From the NCBI RefSeq assembly GCF_001713355.1, contig NZ_CP016448.1, forward strand, positions 248,001 through 312,000: DNA of 64,000 nt, given 5' to 3'. A model generated the notes under the pieces. The model was given only the letters and a program-made list of their open reading frames with translations. It ran no database searches and was not told the origin of the DNA. How positions within the stretch are numbered: position 1 is the stretch's first letter; each line of letters starts with the position of its first letter. The position numbers were made by a program, and so were the translations under genes. This DNA comes from Methyloversatilis sp. RAC08 (GTDB lineage Bacteria > Pseudomonadota > Gammaproteobacteria > Burkholderiales > Rhodocyclaceae). This document shows, one piece after another, positions 8,079 through 16,474 of this stretch.

Positions 8079-8807
8079 ATGGAAGAAAAAAAACGCAAGA
8101 TCCTGGTCGTCGATGACGACGCCCGCCTGCGCGCCCTGCTGGAGCGCTACCTCGGAGAACAGGGGTTCGCGGTCAAGGCCGTGGCCGACAGCACGCAGAT
8201 GGACCGTGCCCTGGCGCGCGAACTGTATGACCTCATGGTGCTCGACCTGATGCTGCCCGGTGAAGACGGCCTCGCCATCTGCCGCCGGCTGCGTGCCCAG
8301 GACAACACGATTCCGGTGGTCATGCTGACCGCCAAGGGCGACGAGGTCGACCGCATCGTCGGGCTCGAAATGGGCGCCGACGACTATCTGCCCAAGCCCT
8401 TCAATCCGCGCGAACTGGTCGCCCGCATCAACGCCGTGCTGCGTCGTCAGGCGCCGAAACCGCCGCCGGGCGCACCCGCCCTCGATGAAAGGGTCGTGCA
8501 TTTCGGTCAGGTCGAGGTCAACCTGGCCGCCCGCACGCTCACGCGCGACAACCAGGAACAGGTATTGACGACCGGCGAATTCTCGCTGCTCAAGGTGCTG
8601 CTCGAGTCGCCGCGCGTGCCGCTGTCGCGCGACAAGCTGATGGAACTGGCGCGCGGCCGCGAATACGACGCCTTCGATCGCTCGATCGATGTGCAGATGT
8701 CGCGCCTGCGCAAGCTGGTCGAAGACGACCCCGCCAAGCCGCGCTACCTGCAGACGGTGTGGGGCTTCGGCTATGTATTCGTACCTGACGGTACACGGCA
8801 TGCCTGA
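8079..8807 (+). CDS. ompR: OmpR-type response regulator
   Basis: A 242-residue two-component regulator. The receiver has acidic residues D12-D14, phospho-acceptor D56 (MVLDLMLPGEDG), T84 and K106 (YLPKPF). The C-terminal half is an OmpR/PhoB winged helix ending in the typical RYLQTVWGFGYVF. The overall sequence matches OmpR rather than PhoB, and the gene is followed 57 bp downstream by an EnvZ-like kinase in the same direction. In related bacteria this pair responds to osmolarity or envelope state and controls porins and surface structures; the targets here are not visible. Confidence 0.93.
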   Translation: MEEKKRKILVVDDDARLRALLERYLGEQGFAVKAVADSTQMDRALARELYDLMVLDLMLPGEDGLAICRRLRAQDNTIPVVMLTAKGDEVDRIVGLEMGADDYLPKPFNPRELVARINAVLRRQAPKPPPGAPALDERVVHFGQVEVNLAARTLTRDNQEQVLTTGEFSLLKVLLESPRVPLSRDKLMELARGREYDAFDRSIDVQMSRLRKLVEDDPAKPRYLQTVWGFGYVFVPDGTRHA

Positions 8808-8864
8808 TCACGCCCCTGCGGCGGCCGGTCACACTTCGACCGGCTGTGCGCCGGCGTTTCACCC

Positions 8865-10295
8865 GTGGTAAAGCGCGCGCGTCGCCGCGGAAGGTTCGCC
8901 CGTCTGACCGGTCAGGCCCTGCGCGCGCCGCTGCGCAGCTTTCCGCTGCTGCCCCGCACACTGCTCGCCCGCACCTTCCTGCTGCTGGCCGGCCTGCTGA
9001 CCGCCTCGGTACTCGCCTGGTCCGGCATCTACGCGTGGCTGGAACGCGCGCCGCGCGCGCAGCAGGCCGCGCAGATCATCATCAGCGTCATCAATCTCAC
9101 CCGTGCTTCGCTGGTCAGCGCCGACCCGCAGCGACGCGTCGAACTGCTGACCGACCTGTCGATGCGCGAAGGTCTGCGCATCTATCTCGACGGCGACATT
9201 CCGGGTTTCGACCCCATCCCCGGCGACCGCTCGCTGGCCGCCATCGAGGATGAACTGCGCAAGCGGTTCGACCCGCGCACCCGCATCGTCGTGTCGCGCG
9301 GCATCCAGACCGGGCTGTTCGTCAGCTTCAGCATTTCCGACGGCGAAGGCATCGACGATTACTGGCTCATGCTGCCGCGCAACCGCATCGAGCGCCCGCT
9401 GGCGCTCGAAGTGGTCGGCTGGGGTACCGCCGCGCTGCTGCTCGCGCTCGGCGGCGCCTTCCTGATCGTGCGCCGGGTGACCCGGCCGCTGTCAGCGATG
9501 AAGCGCGCAGCCCGAGCGATCGGCCGCGGCGAGCGCCCGGCGCCGCTGCCCGAGCACGGTGCGGAAGAACTCGCCGAGGTGGCGCACGCGTTCAACCAGA
9601 TGGCCGACGATCTGGCTCGCATGGAAGACGAGCGCGCGCTCATCCTGGCCGGCATTTCGCACGACCTGCGCACGCCGCTGACGCGGCTGCGGCTCGACAT
9701 GGAAATGGCCGGGCTCGACCCGGACACGGTGCGCGACATGAGCGCCGACATCGATGACATGGACAAGATCATCGGCCAGTTTCTCGACTTCGCCCGCATG
9801 ACCACCGGCGAGGAACCGGTCGAAGGCGATCTGGCCAGCCTCGTGCTGGAAGCAGCCCAGGCCTACACGCGGCACGGCTTCGCGGTCAGCGCCGCGCGGC
9901 TCGATCCGGTGCCTGCCATGCGATTTCGTCCGCTCGCCATCCGCCGCTGCCTGAACAATCTGGTCGACAACGCACTGCGCCATGCCGGTGAAGACAAGCC
10001 GGTCGAACTGTCATGCGTGATCGACGGACCGGACGCCTGCATCGACGTCAGCGACCGTGGCCCGGGCATACCGCCCGAGCAGATCGACCGCCTGAAGCGG
10101 CCCTTCACGCGCCTGGACAACGCGCGCACCGGCCAGAGCGGCGCAGGGCTGGGTCTGGCCATCGTCGAACGCACCCTGCGCGCGCACGGCGGCCGGTTCG
10201 AACTGCTGCCGCGCGAGGGCGGCGGGCTGGTCGCCCGCCTGCGGCTGCCGCTCGCCCCACCGGCAGCGGCCAGCCGCGACAGACAGGGTCAGTGA
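8865..10295 (+). CDS. envZ: EnvZ-like sensor histidine kinase
   Basis: A 476-residue inner-membrane kinase. Membrane segments lie at about residues 34-58 and 181-202, with a periplasmic sensor region between them and a HAMP linker after the second. The H-box is ISHDLRTPLTRLR with phospho-acceptor H266. The N-box (NNLVDNALRH, 364-373), DRGPGIP (397-403) and GAGLGL (426-431) complete the ATPase domain. The start is a GTG (GTG GTA AAG); no in-frame ATG gives a better N-terminus. It follows ompR and presumably phosphorylates it. Its last 7 bases overlap the end of the convergent sapC gene. Confidence 0.92.
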   Translation: MVKRARRRGRFARLTGQALRAPLRSFPLLPRTLLARTFLLLAGLLTASVLAWSGIYAWLERAPRAQQAAQIIISVINLTRASLVSADPQRRVELLTDLSMREGLRIYLDGDIPGFDPIPGDRSLAAIEDELRKRFDPRTRIVVSRGIQTGLFVSFSISDGEGIDDYWLMLPRNRIERPLALEVVGWGTAALLLALGGAFLIVRRVTRPLSAMKRAARAIGRGERPAPLPEHGAEELAEVAHAFNQMADDLARMEDERALILAGISHDLRTPLTRLRLDMEMAGLDPDTVRDMSADIDDMDKIIGQFLDFARMTTGEEPVEGDLASLVLEAAQAYTRHGFAVSAARLDPVPAMRFRPLAIRRCLNNLVDNALRHAGEDKPVELSCVIDGPDACIDVSDRGPGIPPEQIDRLKRPFTRLDNARTGQSGAGLGLAIVERTLRAHGGRFELLPREGGGLVARLRLPLAPPAAASRDRQGQ

Positions 10296-11077
10296 ACGCT
10301 GCCTGATTCGGCCGCTGCGACCGCCGCGTCATCAGCCGGCGCCGCCGGCGCCTCGCCGCTGCGCTGCGCCGTGCGGTCGAGCAGCACACGCAGGTGACCG
10401 AGCGACAGCAGCTGCGCATACACCAGACCCATCCAGCCGCGGCGGAACAGATCGACCGCCGCCGCCGCCGACAGCGATTGCAGCTTCGCCTCGTCGATCA
10501 CCCACAGGCCGTCTAGCCGGAACTTGCGACCGTCCTTCAGTTCGGCCATCGCGCTCATTTCGTTCAGCAGCCCGAGCTGTTCGACCTCGCGGCAGAATTC
10601 GGCCGTGCGCTGCGCCTCGTTCTGGTAGCCCTGCACGAACGCCAGCGCATTCTTCAGGAAGGGAGTTTCGGCGCCGTTCTCGTCGAACAGTCGCTCGCCC
10701 TCTTCCTTGTTGAAGCCGGGAAACTGCTCGTCCATGCACACCAGCAGCTTGTCGGGTGCCGTGTTGTCCTGCACCGCGACGAAGGGGTAGCGGCGCACGA
10801 AGGCGGGCACGTAGCGTGCGTCCCACTTGCCTTCGTCGTTCAGATAGAGGTTTTCCGCATCGCGCAGACCGAGCAGCGCCACCGGTACCAGGCCACCCGG
10901 CAGCCGCGCGAACACGATCGGATACTCGCGCGCCACGTCGCCAAACTCGACCAGCGCCAGCGGCACGCAATTGGTGCTCGCGGCGAAACGCAGGTTGTCC
11001 TGCGGCTTCAGGTGCAGGTCGCGATGGGTGTCGCGGTTCAGGACGACCACACTGTCGTAGAAAAGCAGCGTTTTCAT
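10289..11077 (-). CDS. SapC family protein
   Basis: A 262-residue protein of the SapC family (PF07277-type). Features are a conserved hydrophobic N-terminal half with FARLPGGLVPVALLGLRDAEN and WDARYVPAFVRRYPF, and a C-terminal ALVDLFRRG-like helix (AAVDLFRRGWMGLVYAQLLS). The name comes from Campylobacter S-layer gene neighbourhoods; the molecular role is unknown. The start MKTLLFYDS was chosen because the long upstream frame runs antisense over the hemoglobin gene. It has no operon partner here and is tail-to-tail with envZ. The Ala/Pro-rich C-terminus looks disordered. Confidence 0.85.
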   Translation of the reverse strand: MKTLLFYDSVVVLNRDTHRDLHLKPQDNLRFAASTNCVPLALVEFGDVAREYPIVFARLPGGLVPVALLGLRDAENLYLNDEGKWDARYVPAFVRRYPFVAVQDNTAPDKLLVCMDEQFPGFNKEEGERLFDENGAETPFLKNALAFVQGYQNEAQRTAEFCREVEQLGLLNEMSAMAELKDGRKFRLDGLWVIDEAKLQSLSAAAAVDLFRRGWMGLVYAQLLSLGHLRVLLDRTAQRSGEAPAAPADDAAVAAAESGSVH

Positions 11078-11245
11078 TGAAATCCTTCCGGTGGATGGGA
11101 GTGCGCCGGGGCAGATTCTATGCCGCCCGCTCCGTCGTCCGCGCGAAAAACGACCGCGCGATGCCCAAAGTCCGGCGGGCCGGAGCGATATAAAATCACG
11201 CTTTGAGGCCACCACCGGTAGCCGACTGAACACGCTCACCACCCC

Positions 11246-11647
11246 ATGACACAGACCCACTCCGCCAGCACCACCTTCTACGACCACATCGGCGGTGCGC
11301 CCGCCGTGCGCACGCTGGTCGATCGCTTCTACGAACTGATGGACACGCTGCCCGAGGCCTACGGCATCCGCAAGCTGCACCCGGCCGACCTGTCGGGCTC
11401 GGCCGAAAAGCTCTACATGTACCTGTCCGGCTGGCTCGGCGGCCCGCAACTGTACATCGAAGCCTACGGTCACCCGCGCCTGCGCGCCCGCCACCTGCCC
11501 TTCACCATCGGCGAGGCGGAACGCGACCAGTGGCTCATGTGCATGCGCATGGCGATGGAAGAAGTGCTGCCGCCGGACGATTCCAACGCCCAGCTGTACG
11601 GCGCGCTGTCCGACCTTGCCGACCACATGCGGAACATGGCGGGCTGA
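11246..11647 (+). CDS. Group II truncated hemoglobin
   Basis: A 133-residue 2-over-2 globin. The group II block GHPRLRARHLPFTIGEAERD is present at about residues 75-94, with proximal haem ligand probably H76 and the conserved group II tryptophan W96. The N-terminal YDHIGGAPAVRTLVDRFYELM matches the family's A-B helices. Such proteins bind oxygen and are linked to oxygen or nitrosative-stress handling, sometimes as peroxidases; the role here is not shown. It is transcribed alone, with a short AT-rich stretch (GATATAAAATCA) about 50 bases upstream that could be a promoter element. Confidence 0.92.
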   Translation: MTQTHSASTTFYDHIGGAPAVRTLVDRFYELMDTLPEAYGIRKLHPADLSGSAEKLYMYLSGWLGGPQLYIEAYGHPRLRARHLPFTIGEAERDQWLMCMRMAMEEVLPPDDSNAQLYGALSDLADHMRNMAG

Positions 11648-11789
11648 CAGCGTGGCCGGCTGATTGCGCCGACCGCGCTCGCGTAAGCGTCACGCACGCC
11701 AACGTATTTTACTTATCGCACTCATCTTCGTGTCGCGAAGCATTGCCGGCGCCTAGACTCGATTCTCCTCGATACCCCGGTGCGCCCCC

Positions 11790-12605
11790 TTGAAACCCAT
11801 TCGCACCCTGCAGTCGCTCGGATTCGCCTTGAGCGCGCTCCTGATGGCAGGAAACGCCGCCGCCGTCGCCACCACGGGTGGCGCGGTTTCGATGAATTCG
11901 GGTCAGGGCAGCTGCAGCGACAGCCGGATCATTCCGCAGAGCACCGCGCAGGATGTTTTCGTGCTGGGCGGCGCCACGGCCTGTGCCGGCGGCTCGGCCA
12001 GCGCCGACATCAAGGGCGATGCGGCCAGCGCCTCGATCGGACTGAAGGCCAGTGCGTCCGGTAGCGCGGGCGGCAGCAGCCAGACTGCCGCCTCGGTGAG
12101 CCTGCGCGACTTCTGGGACATTTCCGTCGCTGCGGGCACGCCGTCCGGATCGATCACCATCCCGGTCACGCTGCAGCTTGACGGCAGCATTTCGCCGGGC
12201 GCCGTGTTCAACCCGGGTTTCGGCCGTTTCCTGGATTACAGCCTGAACTTCGGTCAGCCCTTCTCGTTCAATGTGTTCCAGGCGACGGGGCGCCTGACCA
12301 CCGTTGGCAATTACAGCCAGAGCTTCAGCGGCAGCATCGTGCTGCCCTACTCAGCCGGACGGCCGCTGCGGGCAGTAGTCGAACTGTCGATGTCGGTTCC
12401 CGGATTGCTCGAAGGGAGCATCGACTTCTACAACACGGCGTCGGTGTCGCTGCAGTTGCCCGCGGGTTATGTGGTCACCAATTCATCTGGCACGCAACTG
12501 TTCGCCGCCCCGGTGCCCGAGCCCGCGTCGATCATGATGATGATGTCCGGCCTCGCGCTGGTCGCCGGTCTGTCGCGAGCGAGGCCGGGCCGGCGCCACC
12601 GCTGA
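11790..12605 (+). CDS. PEP-CTERM sorting-signal protein
   Basis: A 271-residue exported protein. It begins with a signal peptide (MKPIRTLQSLGFALSALLMA) and ends with the tripartite PEP-CTERM tag: VPEPAS, a hydrophobic segment (MMMMSGLALVAGL), then a basic tail (RARPGRRHR). PEP-CTERM proteins are processed by an exosortase and displayed with exopolysaccharide; no exosortase gene is in this window. The middle is Ser/Gly/Ala-rich beta-type sequence without a recognised domain. The start is a TTG, the only start codon giving a proper signal peptide, with no obvious ribosome-binding site, so the exact start is less certain than the gene. It is tail-to-tail with the BLUF gene. Confidence 0.85.
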   Translation: MKPIRTLQSLGFALSALLMAGNAAAVATTGGAVSMNSGQGSCSDSRIIPQSTAQDVFVLGGATACAGGSASADIKGDAASASIGLKASASGSAGGSSQTAASVSLRDFWDISVAAGTPSGSITIPVTLQLDGSISPGAVFNPGFGRFLDYSLNFGQPFSFNVFQATGRLTTVGNYSQSFSGSIVLPYSAGRPLRAVVELSMSVPGLLEGSIDFYNTASVSLQLPAGYVVTNSSGTQLFAAPVPEPASIMMMMSGLALVAGLSRARPGRRHR

Positions 12606-12615
12606 CGCGCCTGCG

Positions 12616-13041
12616 TCATCCCGCCAGGTGGCGCAGGATACTGGCCAGAATCTGCGGCACGCGCTGCGGGTCGCGGCCGATGTCCTGCAGCAGCGCATCG
12701 ACCGTCGCGGTGCCGGGCAGCCCTGCCCAGGCCGACATCTCTTCCGGCGTCGCACTGACGTAGGCCATGCGCCAGGTGCCGAAGGTCGGCGCGTCCACCT
12801 CGGCCTCGTGGAAGACGGTGACCGTATCGTGCCGCGTATCGAGGGCGATGCTCGCCATCAGCGTCCGCACGACGGCCTCGTCGCCTTCGAGAATCTGCAG
12901 GAACACGCCATCGACGAACACCAGCGCACCGGTCACGTTGCGGGCGGCGTTGCCAGCGCGTGCATCGACCAGGATCTGCTCCAGCTCCGCCGCCGTCATC
13001 GGCCCGGTGGCCTGGGAGGAATACACGATCTGATAAGTCAT
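12616..13041 (-). CDS. Short BLUF-domain blue-light sensor
   Basis: A 141-residue protein that is essentially one BLUF flavin-binding domain plus a short C-terminal helical cap. The photoactive residues are all present at the same spacing as in AppA (offset 14): Y7, N31, Q49, W90 and M92. Other family motifs are ARAGNAARNVTGALVF and FLQILEGDEAVV. Such proteins bind FAD and signal by protein contacts, so a partner is expected elsewhere in the genome. There is no output domain and no obvious partner gene beside it. The start MTYQIVYSSQ matches the family; the longer upstream frame does not. Confidence 0.93.
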   Translation of the reverse strand: MTYQIVYSSQATGPMTAAELEQILVDARAGNAARNVTGALVFVDGVFLQILEGDEAVVRTLMASIALDTRHDTVTVFHEAEVDAPTFGTWRMAYVSATPEEMSAWAGLPGTATVDALLQDIGRDPQRVPQILASILRHLAG

Positions 13042-13088
13042 GGCGACGCTCGCGGGTGAAGGGGGCGAACAATGGTACGACGGCAGAG

Positions 13089-13226
13089 TCAGCCCACGAA
13101 CGGATTCAGCAGCCGTACCCCGGTCGATGCGAAGTCTGCGGTGTTGCGCGTGACGAGCGTCAGGTCATGGATCAGTGCGATGGCGGCGATCTGCTTGTCT
13201 TCCGGGTGCTGCGGACTGCGCGACAT
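13089..13226 (-). pseudogene. C-terminal fragment of a PIN-domain (VapC-type) toxin
   Basis: A 45-codon open fragment reads as the end of a PIN nuclease. It contains DKQIAAIALIHDLTLVTRNT and ends FASTGVRLLNPFVG, the family's last acidic residues and strand. The catalytic N-terminal two-thirds is missing. Reading upstream, an in-frame TGA appears at about 13230, right at the border of the adjacent repeat cassette. The ATG at its left end is probably just an internal methionine. It lies about 45 bp downstream of the BLUF gene with no antitoxin beside it. It is most simply a toxin gene truncated by insertion or deletion. Confidence 0.75.
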
Positions 13227-13235
13227 GGATCAATA

Positions 13236-13297
13236 GGGGACAGACCACGTTTCCTGCTTCAGTGCTTCAGCAGAGGCAGCAACCGTGGTCTGCCCCC
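13236..13297. repeat. REP-like imperfect palindrome, left copy
   Basis: The left arm begins GGGGACAGACCACGTTTCCT and the right arm ends AACCGTGGTCTGCCCCC. When the right arm is reverse-complemented the two agree at about 18 of 21 positions, so the element would fold into a long hairpin with a loop around 13258-13275. The same core (CAGACCACG) occurs at the other end of the cassette. Palindromes of this form are typical of REP-type elements moved by IS200-like REP-associated transposases; none is encoded here. It lies immediately downstream of the lipoprotein gene and could also act as its terminator. Confidence 0.65.
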
Positions 13298-13306
13298 GAT
13301 TAAACT

Positions 13307-14317
13307 CTATTCGAGAAACTGGTTCAGGTTTCGGCCGATCGAGGTAATCGGCCAACCGATCTGGATGACTCTCTTGGTTTCAGGGTCATATATTTGATCC
13401 TCTCCACCGCTCCCTATTTTTAATTTCCAACACTCACCTTTGTAGCAAACCTCGAAGTTCTCGAAATTACGCCCTCTTCCTGGAGTACGACCAAAGATTC
13501 TCTTTCCAGGTCGTATGAGTTCATTGCCATTTAAATCTAACTTACCATTAACGATGGGAAGAGTGGTAAAACCCGGAAGCAGCCCATCGCGGTTAGCAAA
13601 GGAACCGAACCCGCCGCCATTGATGCTCGTCGGGTAACGAAGATCACTTGCAAAGGCCAAACTATCTATAGGTTTTACCCTTGCCGTTGCAGAAGGGTCT
13701 CTCCCCCAGACGTCGGCCTCCCAGACATTGACCGGAATCGTTGCATAGGAAGGGCTATCACTCAAAAACTTCTCGGCCACATCCAATTCATCTGGCGAAC
13801 GCGAAATTTCTCCTGGGGCCGAAATTACGCGAATAATGCTTCTTCTTATGCGTTCGTCACGCGCTTTTCCATATTCCTTGTTCGACAATATCTCCAAGGT
13901 GGAGAAATCCGCATCCAGGATTCCTACGTTCTGACCATGATCAAATTCAGGGGAACTCAGATTCGAGCAGTGAATACCGCCCACGCCCATGACCAGGTAT
14001 TTCCCCGATGGCAACGCTTTCGCAACAAAGCCAATCTGCGGATCACTCTGCCATCGCATGTACCAACCAGCGTTTGCCGAAAAGGATGGGCTTTGAAAAC
14101 ACCGCCAATCAACTTCGATTTTTCTCAACGCCCCTTCAATCTCAACGTCGGTTTCCATCACCATGTAGTGGTCAGCACTTTTTTCCAACGTCGCGATATG
14201 AGGTGATGTAACTAAAGCGAATCCGGTCATGCACCCGCTCAGAGCACTCAGATAGATTAATGCCGACGAAGCGATGACCAATTTTTTCACCACTGTGCAG
14301 ACCGAATCAATATGCAT
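13307..14317 (-). CDS. AT-rich lipoprotein of unknown function
   Basis: A 336-residue predicted lipoprotein. It has a basic start (VVKKLVIASSALIY), a hydrophobic stretch and a lipobox LSGC with the lipidated cysteine at residue 29, so it should be anchored to an envelope membrane. The mature protein has scattered cysteines (for example CYKGECWKL near the C-terminus) and no domain I recognise. Base composition is clearly lower in GC than every neighbouring gene, which together with flanking palindromes suggests recent acquisition. The start is the first ATG giving a complete lipoprotein signal. It stands alone inside the repeat-bounded cassette. Confidence 0.75.
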   Translation of the reverse strand: MHIDSVCTVVKKLVIASSALIYLSALSGCMTGFALVTSPHIATLEKSADHYMVMETDVEIEGALRKIEVDWRCFQSPSFSANAGWYMRWQSDPQIGFVAKALPSGKYLVMGVGGIHCSNLSSPEFDHGQNVGILDADFSTLEILSNKEYGKARDERIRRSIIRVISAPGEISRSPDELDVAEKFLSDSPSYATIPVNVWEADVWGRDPSATARVKPIDSLAFASDLRYPTSINGGGFGSFANRDGLLPGFTTLPIVNGKLDLNGNELIRPGKRIFGRTPGRGRNFENFEVCYKGECWKLKIGSGGEDQIYDPETKRVIQIGWPITSIGRNLNQFLE

Positions 14318-14353
14318 GACATCGCACCATCAAATCCTGTTTAGAAAAAAACA

Positions 14354-14416
14354 GGGGCAGACTACGAATACTCGAATACTCGTTCGAACGCAGAGTATTT
14401 ATTCGTGGTCTGTCCC
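14354..14416. repeat. REP-like imperfect palindrome, right copy
   Basis: GGGGCAGACTACGAATA at 14354-14370 pairs with TATTCGTGGTCTGTCCC at 14400-14416, agreeing at 15 of 17 positions after reverse complementing. The loop contains a short repeated CGAATACTCG motif. It shares its CAGAC(C/T)ACG core with the palindrome at the other end of the cassette. It sits just upstream of the lipoprotein start codon, so it may also influence that gene's promoter. Confidence 0.65.
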
Positions 14417-14435
14417 TACCTGCCTCTGTCCCCTA

Positions 14436-14659
14436 CTCGCCTCTCTTTGCCTCCGTCCCGAAACCGAACAACGCGTTCCGTAGAGGCAGGGCCGCAAGGC
14501 ATTGATGCTGAGTGATCCAACGGCAACACACCATCAGCCTGCCGGACGATAGCGTCCATACCAGAAGATCATATGTCGTCAGGGTGACGTGCTCGATACG
14601 CAGCCACGTCACTCGGAGGCAGCTCGTGCCTTGCAACGACTGACCCGCCTCTCCAAAAA
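14436..14659. other. Intergenic stretch without a supported gene
   Basis: Between the right end of the cassette and the fhs terminator no frame shows a protein family or a convincing start. The reading frame spanning it runs through the terminator hairpin and is not credible. No remnant of the missing half of the PIN gene could be found here, so the cassette does not look like a simple insertion into an otherwise intact gene. Confidence 0.5.
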
Positions 14660-14685
14660 AAAACGCCGCCCGAAGGCGGCGTTTT
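14660..14685 (-). terminator. Rho-independent terminator of the fhs arm
   Basis: AACGCCGCC-CGAA-GGCGGCGTT forms a perfect 9-bp stem with a tetraloop. Read on the minus strand it is followed by a run of nine T residues. It lies about 20 bases past the fhs stop codon and would end the leftward methylotrophy transcript. On the plus strand a shorter T run (TTTT) follows, so weak bidirectional action is possible. Confidence 0.9.
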
Positions 14686-14702
14686 CCATCCGGAAACAAC
14701 TA

Positions 14703-16376
14703 TCAGAACAACCCCGACACCTTGCCGTTGTCGTCGATGTCGATCTTCTCTGCACTCGGCACCTTGGGCAGGCCGGGCATGGTCATCATGTCGCCGCAGA
14801 CGGCGACGACGAAGCCGGCGCCGTTGGCCAGGCGCACTTCGCGCACGTTCAGGGTGTGGCCGCTCGGGGCACCCTTGGCGTTGGCGTCGGCCGAGAACGA
14901 CATCTGGGTCTTGGCCATGCACACCGGGAAGTGACCGTAGTCGGCATTCCAGCCCTCTAGCTGCTTGCGCGCGGCGTCGGCGAAGGTCACTGCACCGGCA
15001 CCGTATATCTTGGTGGCGATGGTCGTGATCTTGTCCTGCAGCGTGGCGTTGGCGTCGTACACGAAGGTGTGCTTGCCGGGCGCGTTGTCGCAGATGTCGG
15101 CGACCATGCGGGCCAGCTCTTCTGCGCCGGCACCGCCGCTCGCCCAGTGACGCGCGATGACGAACTTGCCGCCGAGCGCTTCGATGCGGCTCTTCAGCAG
15201 CGCGATTTCGGCGTCGGTGTCGAAGGTGAAGTGATTGACCGACACGACGCACGGCAGGCCGTAGTGCTCCTTGATGTTCTTCAGGTGGCGCTCGATGTTG
15301 CAGATGCCCTTTTCGAGCGCGGCCAGGTTTTCCTGGTTCAGCTCTTCCTTCTTAACGCCGCCGTGGAACTTGAGCGCGCGGATGGTGGCGACCAGCACGA
15401 CGGCGGCGGGGTTGAGCCCGGCCATGCGGCACTTGATGTCGATGAACTTCTCGGCACCCAGGTCGGCGCCGAAGCCGGCTTCGGTCACGACGTAGTCGGC
15501 CATCTTCAGGCCGGCCTTGGTCGCGGTGACCGAATTGCAGCCGTGCGCGATGTTGGCGAACGGGCCGCCGTGGATGATGGCCGGGTTGTTTTCCAGCGTC
15601 TGCACGATGTTCGGTTTGATCGCGTCCTTCAGCAGCGTCGCCATGGCGCCCTGCGCCTTCAGGTCGCTCGCATACACCGGCTTCCTGTCGCCCATCGTGT
15701 AGCCGATGATGATGCGGCCGAGGCGTTCCTTCAGGTCGGACAGTGAACCGGCCAGACACAGGATGGCCATCACTTCCGAGGCCACCACGATGTCGTAGCC
15801 GTCTTCGCGCACGAAGCCGTTGGCGGTGCCGCCCAGGCCGATGGTGATCTTGCGCAGTGCGCGGTCATTCATGTCGACCACACGCTTCCACTGGATGAGG
15901 CGCGGGTCGATGCGCAGCTCGTTGCCGTGGTTGATGTGGTTGTCGATCAGCGCCGACAGCAGGTTGTGCGCGGCACCGATGGCGTGGAAGTCACCGGTGA
16001 AGTGCAGGTTGATATCTTCCATCGGCACGATCTGGGCGTAGCCGCCGCCGGCCGCCCCGCCCTTCACGCCGAACACCGGCCCGAGCGACGGTTCGCGCAG
16101 GCAGATCATGGTTTTCTTGCCGATGCGGTTCAGCGCGTCGCCCAGACCGACCGTGGTCGTGGTCTTGCCTTCGCCGGCCGGCGTCGGGCTGATCGCGGTG
16201 ACCAGGATGAGCTTGCCGTCCGGGCGGTCCTTCAGCGTGTTCAGGTATTCGAGCGACACCTTGGCCTTGTAGTGGCCGTACGGCTCGATCGCGTCTTCCG
16301 GGATGCCCAGCTTGGACACGACCTCGCTGATGCGCAACATCTTGGCCTGCTGTGCAATTTCAATATCGGATGCCAT
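14703..16376 (-). CDS. fhs: Formate-tetrahydrofolate ligase
   Basis: A 557-residue cytoplasmic enzyme that joins formate to tetrahydrofolate using ATP (also called FtfL). The P-loop TPAGEGKTT is at about residues 65-73, followed by [35 protein letters not shown] and [15 protein letters not shown], all diagnostic of the family. The length is normal. In methylotrophs it is the entry point for formate carbon into the tetrahydrofolate pathway; FchA and MtdA, which complete that pathway, are encoded on the opposite arm of this cluster. It is the last gene of the leftward arm, about 98 bp after mcl, with a strong terminator beyond it. Confidence 0.97.
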   Translation of the reverse strand: MASDIEIAQQAKMLRISEVVSKLGIPEDAIEPYGHYKAKVSLEYLNTLKDRPDGKLILVTAISPTPAGEGKTTTTVGLGDALNRIGKKTMICLREPSLGPVFGVKGGAAGGGYAQIVPMEDINLHFTGDFHAIGAAHNLLSALIDNHINHGNELRIDPRLIQWKRVVDMNDRALRKITIGLGGTANGFVREDGYDIVVASEVMAILCLAGSLSDLKERLGRIIIGYTMGDRKPVYASDLKAQGAMATLLKDAIKPNIVQTLENNPAIIHGGPFANIAHGCNSVTATKAGLKMADYVVTEAGFGADLGAEKFIDIKCRMAGLNPAAVVLVATIRALKFHGGVKKEELNQENLAALEKGICNIERHLKNIKEHYGLPCVVSVNHFTFDTDAEIALLKSRIEALGGKFVIARHWASGGAGAEELARMVADICDNAPGKHTFVYDANATLQDKITTIATKIYGAGAVTFADAARKQLEGWNADYGHFPVCMAKTQMSFSADANAKGAPSGHTLNVREVRLANGAGFVVAVCGDMMTMPGLPKVPSAEKIDIDDNGKVSGLF

Positions 16377-16474
16377 ATCGGTTTTTTCCGTGTAGTCGAG
16401 ATGTGGTCATGAATCGGATGCGGGCGCGACCGGCGAGTGACGATGCGCGCCCCCTCTATATATATATGCAGCGA

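Larger units (their letters stand above)
13235..14435. mobile_element. 1.2-kb AT-rich cassette with 11-bp terminal inverted repeats
   Basis: TAGGGGACAGA at 13235-13245 is matched exactly by its reverse complement TCTGTCCCCTA at 14425-14435. Just inside each end is an imperfect palindrome sharing the core CAGACCACG. The interior holds a single lipoprotein gene that is visibly AT-richer than the neighbourhood (line 13441 counts 28 G+C in 60 bases, while flanking genes are strongly GC-rich). The left end abuts a truncated PIN gene. No transposase is inside and no target-site duplication is evident. The layout looks like a non-autonomous or REP-bounded mobile cassette; mobility is inference. Confidence 0.55.

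Noticed and set aside
14433-14699. An 88-codon minus-strand frame upstream of the lipoprotein cassette
   Set aside because: It starts beyond and reads through the fhs terminator hairpin and has no recognisable protein features.
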